A stretch of 6,420 nucleotides of DNA from Acidobacteriota bacterium (GTDB lineage: Bacteria; Acidobacteriota; Vicinamibacteria; Vicinamibacterales; UBA2999). The notes under the pieces were generated by a model. That model had not been told where the DNA came from, ran no database searches, and saw only the letters and a program-made list of their open reading frames with translations. The stretch's first letter is position 1; each line of letters starts with the position of its first letter. The position numbers and the translations under genes are program-made. The stretch covers positions 1 to 6,420 of the forward strand of contig JACCSI010000091.1 in NCBI GenBank assembly GCA_013813075.1, written 5' to 3'. Positions 1 through 5,451 of this stretch are shown here, piece by piece.

Positions 1-20
1 GCCCTGTCTGGAATCCGCGG

Positions 21-383
21 CTATTTCTTGCGCGCCGTCTTGATAATCGCGTCCATATGATCCAGGTACTTCTCCAGGGCGCGACGCCCGACCGCGGTCA
101 AGCGAAACTCGGTACGCGGCATGCGTCCGGCAAACATCTTCTCGCAGTGCACGTAGCCCGCATCTTCGAGCTTTCGTGCGTGTACCGACAAATTGCCGTC
201 GGTCGTCCCGGTGACGTCTTTCAGATCGGTGAACGCCAGCGTTTCTGTGGCGGCCAGTGCCGCCAGGATCGCCAACCGCGTGCGATCGTGAATGACCCGA
301 TCCAACCGCTGCGGGATGGGTTTACTCTGCGGCGCATCACTCGCTGGGATCCGTACTGTTGTCTTTACCGCTCGATTCCTCAT
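21..383 (-). CDS. Small winged-helix (HTH_34-like) transcriptional regulator
   Basis: Probable cytoplasmic DNA-binding regulator of 120 residues. After a basic, probably disordered N-terminus (residues 1-24) comes one winged helix-turn-helix domain. It has a first helix at about 27-43 (LDRVIHDRTRLAILAAL), helix-turn-helix at about 51-78 (FTDLKDVTGTTDGNLSVHAR and on to DAGYV), and a basic beta wing at 80-95 (FAGRMPRTEFRLT). A final helix at 98-117 could serve dimerisation. This pattern fits the MarR/ArsR-like 'winged helix DNA-binding' family often labelled HTH_34. No effector domain and no metal-binding cysteine motif are visible. I chose the ATG at 383 because GGAAAGG lies 4 nt upstream. The ORF stays open to an ATG at 437 (138 residues), but those extra residues look non-conserved and that start lacks a well-spaced ribosome binding site. 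It lies downstream of the membrane protein gene on the same strand and is probably co-transcribed with it. The DNA target is unknown; the palindrome at 1258-1276 is the obvious candidate. Confidence 0.85.
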   Translation of the reverse strand: MRNRAVKTTVRIPASDAPQSKPIPQRLDRVIHDRTRLAILAALAATETLAFTDLKDVTGTTDGNLSVHARKLEDAGYVHCEKMFAGRMPRTEFRLTAVGRRALEKYLDHMDAIIKTARKK

Positions 384-387
384 CACG

Positions 388-394
388 CCTTTCC
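388..394 (-). promoter_or_regulatory. Ribosome binding site deciding the regulator start
   Basis: On the minus strand GGAAAGG is followed by 4 nt and then the ATG at 383. It is the only purine-rich Shine-Dalgarno-like stretch near either candidate start, so it favours 383 over 437. The spacing is slightly short. Confidence 0.45.
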
Positions 395-555
395 GGCAAC
401 GCGCTGACGCGTCTGCCCTTCGTCCCCCGCATGCCATGCCTCACGACGGACCAGCCTTCCCGTTGTGCCGCTTGTGCGCTCAACCCTCCGGGACGACACA
501 AATGTCTGCTGTCTGTCCGGCGCCAAAGCGCTGGTGTACCGGCGCGGCGAACCGT

Positions 556-1161
556 TCACCCGCCGTGTCGTCGCGCGATATACCAGCCGAAGCCAATCTG
601 CAGCACACCGAAGCCCAATGCCAGCCAGACGTTACCCCACGACGGCGGCGTCACCAGTGCGGCGGCGCCGAGCGCCATGAATGCAAGCCCGAGCACCTGC
701 ATCGGCGCGACGCTGTAGACCCCGCCAGGCAGGACGCCGGCGCCATACAGCAGCAGCCAGGTTGACGGCATCAGTGTCCAGCCGTTGCTGGCCCACAGCC
801 CCCATGTCAACGCCGCGCCTGCCAGCAGTGGCGCAGCGAGGCTCAATGCAAATCGTCGTCCCGGCGCGCCTGTCAACACTGAACCCGTTCGCACCGCCTT
901 ACGCCGAATCGCCATCACGGCCACCACCAATGCGAGGACCGCGGCAGTCAGCCACACCAGCAGCCAGCGTTCTGCCGTCGGCTGCACAGACGCCAGCGCC
1001 GCAGCGGCAAGGCCGATGGCCCCCATTGCCGCCCCGCCCATTCCAGGGACGGCGGTAAACGTGGAGCTGCGTTCCATCGCCCGTCGGATGAACTGGATAT
1101 TTTCCGCTGCATGCTCGCCGAGCGTGGTCACCTCGGTCGAGGCCCCTGATGGGCGCGTCAT
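556..1161 (-). CDS. Six-pass integral membrane protein of unknown function, partner of the regulator
   Basis: Membrane protein of 201 residues that I cannot assign to a characterised function. A cytoplasmic-looking amphipathic N-terminus (residues 1-35, including GEHAAENIQFIRRAMERSS) precedes about six hydrophobic segments near 41-59, 66-86, 104-123, 133-149, 151-171 and 176-195. A basic loop (RRKAVR, 86-91) and a basic C-terminal tail (ARRHGG) are compatible with an even number of passes and both ends inside. No signal peptide cleavage site, nucleotide-binding motif or catalytic motif is visible. From memory, proteins with a similar N-terminus (HA-N-FIR-ME-FTAVPG) lie beside small winged-helix regulators in Acidobacteria, so the two are likely a functional module, for example regulator plus membrane sensor or effector; that role is inference. 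The ATG at 1161 is the first in frame and keeps the N-terminal motif. Its own ribosome binding site is poor (GGTGAG is too distant). A near-consensus promoter lies about 70 nt upstream. Confidence 0.8.
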   Translation of the reverse strand: MTRPSGASTEVTTLGEHAAENIQFIRRAMERSSTFTAVPGMGGAAMGAIGLAAAALASVQPTAERWLLVWLTAAVLALVVAVMAIRRKAVRTGSVLTGAPGRRFALSLAAPLLAGAALTWGLWASNGWTLMPSTWLLLYGAGVLPGGVYSVAPMQVLGLAFMALGAAALVTPPSWGNVWLALGFGVLQIGFGWYIARRHGG

Positions 1162-1227
1162 ATCGTCACAGGGCTCACCACGGGGCTCGTCGAAGGTTTC
1201 GCCGCAGGCCGCGTCATAATCTCGTCG

Positions 1228-1255
1228 ATTCTATACCAGAAGCCCGCAAGGTCAA
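1228..1255 (-). promoter_or_regulatory. Sigma-70-type promoter for the membrane protein/regulator pair
   Basis: On the minus strand, TTGACC (1255-1250, 5/6 match to TTGACA) is followed by a 16-nt spacer and TAGAAT (1233-1228, 5/6 match to TATAAT). The expected transcript start is near 1221, giving a leader of about 60 nt before the ATG at 1161. The -35 box overlaps the outer CAAAG half-site of the operator-like repeat, so a protein bound there could block or contact RNA polymerase. Activity is predicted, not shown. Confidence 0.6.
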
Positions 1256-1276
1256 AGAACTTTGTTCAACAAAGTT
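1253..1276. promoter_or_regulatory. Operator-like perfect palindrome with an extra half-site
   Basis: Positions 1258-1276 read AACTTTGTT-C-AACAAAGTT, a perfect 9-bp inverted repeat around a single central base. A third half-site, CAAAG at 1253-1257, faces the CTTTG at 1260-1264 across AA, giving three half-sites in alternating orientation. The site is AT-rich in a GC-rich background. It lies between two divergent promoters and touches the -35 regions of both. This is the shape expected for a dimeric winged-helix regulator, and the regulator at 21-383 is the natural candidate. A factorless terminator is unlikely because there is no GC-rich stem or following T-run. Binding is inferred. Confidence 0.65.
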
Positions 1277-1292
1277 ACCAGCCACCTATAAT
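1262..1292 (+). promoter_or_regulatory. Promoter of the asd-lysC-dap operon, probably leaderless
   Basis: A perfect TATAAT lies at 1287-1292, just 7 nt before the asd ATG at 1300. Transcription would therefore begin at about 1299-1300, on the start codon itself. No good -35 box is visible: the windows at the usual spacing read GTTCAA (1264-1269) or TTGTTC (1262-1267), and both fall inside the palindrome. No Shine-Dalgarno sequence precedes asd, in line with a leaderless mRNA. The weak -35 region may mean dependence on, or repression by, a protein bound at the palindrome. Confidence 0.6.
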
Positions 1293-1299
1293 TTCGACG

Positions 1300-2343
1300 A
1301 TGCAACCGCTGATCGAAGTCGGCATTCTTGGTGCGACAGGCGTGGTCGGGCAACAGTTCGTCGCCAGACTCGCGCGCCACCCGTGGTTCAAACCCACATG
1401 GCTGGCAGCGAGTGAGCGATCCGAGGGAAAAGCCTACGCCTCGGTCGCGCCGTGGCGCCTCACGACACCGATCCCAGACGAGCTTGGCCCCAAAACGGTT
1501 GAGGCGTGCACGCCCGGTCGCGGTCCGCGCGTGGTGTTCTCAGGTCTCGATGCCTCGGTGGCCGGTGAGATCGAACAGGCGTTTGCCTCAGCGGGACACT
1601 TCGTCGTCAGCAACGCGCGCAACTATCGGATGGATCCGCTGGTGCCGCTCCTCATTCCAGAGGTCAACGGCGATCACCTGAGCCTCGTCGCCGAACAACA
1701 GCAGGCAAAAGGCTGGAAAGGCGCCATTGTCACCAATCCCAATTGCTCAACGATTGTGCTGGCTCTGGCCCTCGCGCCGCTGCGCGTGTTCGATCTGAAA
1801 AGCGTGCTGGTGTCGACGATGCAGGCGGTGTCTGGCGCGGGGTATCCCGGCGTGCCGTCACTCGACATACTCGGCAACGTCGTGCCCTTCATTGGTGGCG
1901 AAGAAGAAAAGATTGAAGCCGAGACGCTGAAGATTCTCGGCTCCGACGGTGGCCGCACGCCCCACACCGCCATGATCAGCGCACACACCAATCGCGTCGC
2001 AGTGCTCGACGGCCACATCATGACGGTCTCGGTGGACCTCGGCGCCAAGCCGGCCAACGACGACGTCATCGAGGCGTTGCGCAGGTTTCGCGGCCGGCCG
2101 CAGGAACTGGAGCTGCCAAGCGCGCCGCATCCGCCGATTGTCGTATCGTTCGACAACAACCGGCCGCAGCCCCGGCTCGACGCCGACCGCGGGGACGGCA
2201 TGGCCATCACCGTCGGCCGGGTGCGGCCCTGCAAGGTGACGCACACCAAGTTCGTCGCTCTCGGCCACAACACCGTGCGCGGCGCTGCCGGTGCGGCGAT
2301 CCTCAATGCGGAGTTGATGGCGGCGGATCGGATGTTCGCGTAA
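1300..2343 (+). CDS. asd: Aspartate-semialdehyde dehydrogenase, archaeal/fungal-type
   Basis: NADPH-dependent enzyme that reduces L-aspartyl-4-phosphate to L-aspartate-4-semialdehyde, the branch point to lysine/DAP, threonine and methionine; it acts in the cytoplasm. The protein has 347 residues. The N-terminal nucleotide-binding loop is GILGATGVVGQQ (8-19). The active-site cysteine is Cys149 in NPNCST, followed by SGAGYPG (178-184), an acidic EEEK stretch (201-204) and the dehydrogenase half with NRVAVLDGH (231-239), where Arg232 and His239 are the expected substrate-binding and catalytic residues. GHNTVRGAAG (322-331) is the conserved C-terminal signature. The length, the SGAGYPGVPSLDILGN segment and the EEEKIEAETLKIL segment resemble the archaeal/fungal class more than the E. 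coli class. The ATG at 1300 gives the standard N-terminus and sits directly after the promoter. It is the first gene of the operon, and its TAA is followed immediately by the lysC ATG. Confidence 0.96.
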   Translation: MQPLIEVGILGATGVVGQQFVARLARHPWFKPTWLAASERSEGKAYASVAPWRLTTPIPDELGPKTVEACTPGRGPRVVFSGLDASVAGEIEQAFASAGHFVVSNARNYRMDPLVPLLIPEVNGDHLSLVAEQQQAKGWKGAIVTNPNCSTIVLALALAPLRVFDLKSVLVSTMQAVSGAGYPGVPSLDILGNVVPFIGGEEEKIEAETLKILGSDGGRTPHTAMISAHTNRVAVLDGHIMTVSVDLGAKPANDDVIEALRRFRGRPQELELPSAPHPPIVVSFDNNRPQPRLDADRGDGMAITVGRVRPCKVTHTKFVALGHNTVRGAAGAAILNAELMAADRMFA

Positions 2344-3750
2344 ATGGTGGTGATGAAGTTCGGTGGGACCTCGGTCGCCGACCAAAGTGCCATCGAGCGG
2401 CTCATTGCCATCGTACGCGCGCAACGCCAGGCCGATGCGCAGCAGGAAGGCGGTGACGCTCGTGGCCCCATCGTCGTCGTGTCGGCGATGTCGAAGGTCA
2501 CGGATCGACTGCTTGGGATCGCCGCCAACGCCGGCGCCGGCGACATTGAAGGCGCGCAGAACAACCTGCGGGAGCTGCGGCACCGGCATATCGCTGTTTC
2601 GACGGTCATTACCGACGCGGTGCAACGCGAGCAGCTCATCGCGTTTCTCGACCACGAGTTCAACGAGCTCGAGCGAGTGGTGCAGGCCCTCGCGGTATTG
2701 CGGGAGGTGTCGCCGCGCTGGTTCGACGCGATTGCGGCCATGGGCGAAATCCTGAGCAGCCGCATGGTGGCAGCGGCGCTGACGTCCCACGGCCTGCGCG
2801 CCGCATGGATCGACGCGCGCCGCACGGTAATTACCGACGGTGAACACACCTGCGCGGTGCCGCAGCTTCCGGAAACAACGTCGTCACTCATGATTAATGT
2901 TGACCCGCCGCTTGCCGCCGGCCGCATTCCGGTGATGGGAGGCTTTGTCGGCGCCACCAGCGACGGCGTGACGACCACGTTGGGCCGCGGCGGGTCGGAC
3001 TACTCGGCGGCCATCATCGGCGCCTGCCTTGGTGCCGGCGAGATTCAGATCTGGACCGACGTCGACGGCATGCTCACAGCTGATCCGCGCATTGTGTCGA
3101 ATCCGTATGTAGTGCCGCATCTGTCGTTTGCCGAAGCCTCGGAGCTGGCGTATTTCGGGGCCAAGGTGCTGCATCCGGCAACAATTCAACCCGCGGTTGC
3201 GCGGAACATTCCGGTGCGTATCCTGAACTCTCATCGTCCGCAGGCGCGCGGCACCCTGATTACTGCTGCCCGTCCCACGTCTGAGCGCCCGTTGACGGCG
3301 ATTGCCTCCAAGAAAGACGTGAGCGTCATCAGCATCAGCTCGACCCGGATGCTGATGGCACACGGATTCCTGCGTCGCCTCTTCGAGGTGTTCGAGAAGT
3401 GGAAGACATCTGTGGACGTCGTGACCACGTCAGAGGTGACGGTATCGGTCACCGTGGACGACCGCCGCCGCTTGCCCGCGATCGTCGAGGCCCTGTCACA
3501 ATTTGCCGACGTCGAAGCGGAGCACGAGATGGCGATCGTCTGTGTTGTCGGCGAGGGTCTGCAGACCGATCCGCAGTTGATCGGTCAGGTGCTCCAGGGC
3601 ATTGGCGAAGTGCCGATTCGTCTGGTGTCGCAGGCTGCTTCGCGCAGCAACGTGACGTTTGTGATTCGTGAATCTGACTTGCCAAGCGCGCTGGCGCGGC
3701 TCCATCAGCGATTTTTTGCGCCAGTGTCGGCGCCGGCCGGGTTGGCCTGA
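2344..3750 (+). CDS. lysC: Aspartate kinase, lysine-sensitive (E. coli LysC-like) type
   Basis: Phosphorylates L-aspartate with ATP to give 4-phospho-L-aspartate, the first committed step of the pathway. The protein has 468 residues. The kinase domain (about 1-300) shows KFGGTSV (5-11, Lys5), GEILSSR (134-140, with the expected catalytic Glu134), TTLGRGGSDYSAA (211-223) and WTDVDGMLTADPR (237-249). Two ACT domains follow (about 320-390 and 395-465). The first carries RMLMAHGFL (335-343), TSVDVVTTSE (355-364) and T370, which align without gaps to the lysine-binding region of E. coli LysC. Met, Gly, Phe, Leu, Ser-Val-Asp and Thr-Ser-Glu are kept; E. coli Ser321 is Ala339 here. Lysine feedback inhibition is therefore likely but inferred. 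No homoserine dehydrogenase domain is fused. The ATG directly abuts the asd TAA; MVVMKFGGTS is the usual beginning, though a start at Met4 (2353) cannot be excluded. The stop overlaps the dapB start in TGATG. Confidence 0.96.
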   Translation: MVVMKFGGTSVADQSAIERLIAIVRAQRQADAQQEGGDARGPIVVVSAMSKVTDRLLGIAANAGAGDIEGAQNNLRELRHRHIAVSTVITDAVQREQLIAFLDHEFNELERVVQALAVLREVSPRWFDAIAAMGEILSSRMVAAALTSHGLRAAWIDARRTVITDGEHTCAVPQLPETTSSLMINVDPPLAAGRIPVMGGFVGATSDGVTTTLGRGGSDYSAAIIGACLGAGEIQIWTDVDGMLTADPRIVSNPYVVPHLSFAEASELAYFGAKVLHPATIQPAVARNIPVRILNSHRPQARGTLITAARPTSERPLTAIASKKDVSVISISSTRMLMAHGFLRRLFEVFEKWKTSVDVVTTSEVTVSVTVDDRRRLPAIVEALSQFADVEAEHEMAIVCVVGEGLQTDPQLIGQVLQGIGEVPIRLVSQAASRSNVTFVIRESDLPSALARLHQRFFAPVSAPAGLA

Positions 3751-4481
3751 TGCGTCTGCTGCTGCTGGGGCATGGCCGCATGGGGAAGCTTGTCGAAGCA
3801 CTGGCCCCGGAGTACGGCGCCTCTGTGGCTGGTGTGGTCACGACCCGCGACGCCGCCCTGGCACTTTCCGATCGAGACTTTGGGGCCGTCGACGTCGCCA
3901 TCGATTTCACACTCCCCGCGGCCGTGCCGACGAATCTGCCTATGCTGGCCGCGCGAGGCCTGAACGTGGTGATTGGCACAACGGGGTGGGCCGCTCACGA
4001 GCGGGCCATGCGTGCGGTGGCGGCGCGGACGAATATCGGGGTGCTGGCAGCCGCCAATTTCTCGCTCGGGATGAATCTGTTCCAGCTCGTTGTTGAAGAT
4101 GCCGCGCGTCGGTTTGCCAGACACGAGTCGTTTGGTGCGTGGATTCACGAGTTGCATCACGCCGCCAAGAAAGATGCGCCCTCAGGGACGGCGCTGCAAC
4201 TGAAAGCCGGGATGGTGGATGCAGGCTACGTGAGGCCGGTTGACGTCTCGTCGGCGCGCGTCGGCTCGATTCCAGGAACCCACCTGGTTGGCTTCGATGG
4301 TCCCTCCGACACGGTGACGCTGACGCACACCGTTCGGGACCGTGCGGTCTTTGCGCGCGGTGCGCTCGAAGCAGCACGCTGGCTCAAGGGTAAGCAGGGG
4401 TGGTTCACCATGCGAGACATGCTGGAAGCGTTGGACTCGCCACAGCGTTCACGCGGAGGGTTACCGGGCGAAGGCTCGTAA
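3750..4481 (+). CDS. dapB: 4-hydroxy-tetrahydrodipicolinate reductase
   Basis: Reduces the DapA product with NAD(P)H to 2,3,4,5-tetrahydrodipicolinate, the substrate of DapD. The protein has 243 residues, somewhat shorter than the 273 of E. coli DapB. The Rossmann loop GHGRMG is at 7-12 and IGTTGW at 75-80. NFSLGMNLF (103-111) precedes the catalytic signature ELHHAAKKDAPSGTA (134-148), in which His136/His137 and Lys140 match the catalytic His and Lys of the E. coli enzyme and the DAPSGTA loop binds substrate. GTHLVGFDGPSDTVTLTH (176-193) and ARGALEAARWL (202-212) complete the fold, and MRDML (221-225) ends the conserved part. The last 15 or so residues (DSPQRSRGGLPGEGS) are a polar tail beyond the usual end. 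Cofactor preference cannot be read confidently. The ATG shares its A with the lysC TGA, and translation is probably coupled because no strong ribosome binding site is present. Confidence 0.95.
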   Translation: MRLLLLGHGRMGKLVEALAPEYGASVAGVVTTRDAALALSDRDFGAVDVAIDFTLPAAVPTNLPMLAARGLNVVIGTTGWAAHERAMRAVAARTNIGVLAAANFSLGMNLFQLVVEDAARRFARHESFGAWIHELHHAAKKDAPSGTALQLKAGMVDAGYVRPVDVSSARVGSIPGTHLVGFDGPSDTVTLTHTVRDRAVFARGALEAARWLKGKQGWFTMRDMLEALDSPQRSRGGLPGEGS

Positions 4482-4529
4482 GGTCGGTTCGCAAGCCAAG
4501 TCGGCCAACCGGGTTCGGCGCGATTGTGC

Positions 4530-4534
4530 GAGGA
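4530..4534 (+). promoter_or_regulatory. Ribosome binding site of dapA
   Basis: GAGGA followed by 8 nt and the ATG at 4543. It lies in the 61-nt gap between dapB and dapA, the only real intergenic space inside the operon. dapA thus has its own well-spaced initiation signal. I see no convincing promoter in the gap. Confidence 0.65.
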
Positions 4535-4542
4535 TTTGATTT

Positions 4543-5451
4543 ATGAGGACTCCATTCACGGGTGTCGGTACTGCGCTCATCACGCCGTTTACACGCGGTG
4601 GCGCTGTCGACGAAGTGGCGGTGAGACGCCTGGCCCGCCGGCAGATCGACGCCGGCGTTCATTTCCTCGTGCCGTGTGGGACGACGGGCGAGACGCCAAC
4701 GCTGTCGGCAGCCGAACGACACCGGGTTGTCGAACTGGTCGTTGAAGAAGCCGCAGGCGCGGTGCCGGTGGCGGCCGGGGCCGGCGGATACGACACCCGG
4801 GAAGTCGTGCACGCCGCACAGGAGATGGCAAAGGCCGGCGCCACCGGCTTGCTGTCGGTCACGCCGTATTACAACAAGCCGACGCCGGAAGGGCTGTTTC
4901 AGCACTTCAGCGCGGTCGCTGACGCGACGCCGCTGCCGATTATTCTGTACAACGTGCCTGGACGCACTGGTTGCAACATCGATCCTGCGACCTGCGCGAG
5001 GCTTGCGACGATTCCGACCGTCGTGGCGGTCAAAGAAGCCTCCGGCAACATCCAGCAGATGGTGGAAATCTGCGCGGCGGTGCCGCACGATTTTCTTGTG
5101 CTCTCCGGCGACGATGCGCTGACGTTGCCGTTGATGGCGGTCGGCGGTCGCGGGTTGATTTCGGTTGCGTCGAACGAGATTCCGGCGGAGATCTCGCAAA
5201 TGGTGGAAGCCGCCGAGCGTGGCGACTTCGTTGCCGCTCGCAAGATTCATACGCGGATTCTGCCGCTCATGCTTGGCAACTTCGTGGAGTCGAACCCAGG
5301 GCCCGTGAAGTTCGCCATGGCGGCGATGGGGCTGTGTTCAGAGGTGTTCCGCCTGCCCATGGTGACGCCGCGACCAGCGTCGCAGGACAAGATCCTCGCT
5401 GTCCTCAAGGAACTGGATCTGGCCGTCACGACGGGAGCGCGTGCGTCCTGA
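4543..5451 (+). CDS. dapA: 4-hydroxy-tetrahydrodipicolinate synthase
   Basis: Class I aldolase that condenses pyruvate with aspartate semialdehyde to form 4-hydroxy-tetrahydrodipicolinate, the entry step of the DAP branch; a cytoplasmic TIM barrel, usually a tetramer. The protein has 302 residues, close to the family's 290-300. The key residues are all visible: Lys164 in VAVKEASGN forms the Schiff base with pyruvate; Tyr136 in LYNVPGRTG and Thr48 in CGTTGE (45-50) with Tyr110 in TPYYNKP (107-113) make the proton relay triad; Arg141 in PGRTG binds the semialdehyde carboxylate. GVGTALITPF (7-16) is the standard first strand, and LSGDDALTLPLMAVGG (187-202) matches DapA. Related enzymes (N-acetylneuraminate lyase, KDG aldolase) are disfavoured by the intact DapA residues and the operon. 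The start is supported by GAGGA 8 nt upstream. Its TGA overlaps the dapD ATG by one base. Confidence 0.96.
   Translation: MRTPFTGVGTALITPFTRGGAVDEVAVRRLARRQIDAGVHFLVPCGTTGETPTLSAAERHRVVELVVEEAAGAVPVAAGAGGYDTREVVHAAQEMAKAGATGLLSVTPYYNKPTPEGLFQHFSAVADATPLPIILYNVPGRTGCNIDPATCARLATIPTVVAVKEASGNIQQMVEICAAVPHDFLVLSGDDALTLPLMAVGGRGLISVASNEIPAEISQMVEAAERGDFVAARKIHTRILPLMLGNFVESNPGPVKFAMAAMGLCSEVFRLPMVTPRPASQDKILAVLKELDLAVTTGARAS

Noticed and set aside
57..1219. Several overlapping plus-strand frames across the regulator and membrane protein genes
   Set aside because: They are Arg/Pro/Ala-rich with no domain. The minus-strand genes have a clear winged-helix fold and clear hydrophobic segments.
1253..1276. 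The palindrome as an intrinsic terminator
   Set aside because: The stem is AT-rich with a one-base loop and no T-run follows on either strand. Its position between divergent promoters fits an operator better.
1162..1299. A lysine riboswitch upstream of asd
   Set aside because: The region is only 138 nt and is occupied by two promoters and the palindrome. The -10 box adjoins the start codon, leaving no transcribed leader for an L-box.
1674..2978. A 434-codon open frame on the minus strand opposite asd and lysC
   Set aside because: Its protein is Ser/Arg/Thr-rich without a recognisable domain, and it lies opposite two unmistakable, fully conserved enzymes. Long antisense frames like this are common in GC-rich genes.
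4482..4542. Terminator or internal promoter between dapB and dapA
   Set aside because: Only a short imperfect hairpin with a bulge is present, without a T-run, and no -35/-10 pair of reasonable quality is visible.
4405..5250. A 281-codon open frame on the minus strand opposite dapA
   Set aside because: The composition (His/Arg-rich repeats of RHR and RRR type) is typical of an antisense shadow. It has no domain, and dapA on the other strand is certain.
4971..5450. N-terminal extension of the dapD frame into dapA
   Set aside because: The 160 extra residues are an out-of-frame reading of dapA. The DapD family starts near 5451, where the ATG overlaps the dapA stop.
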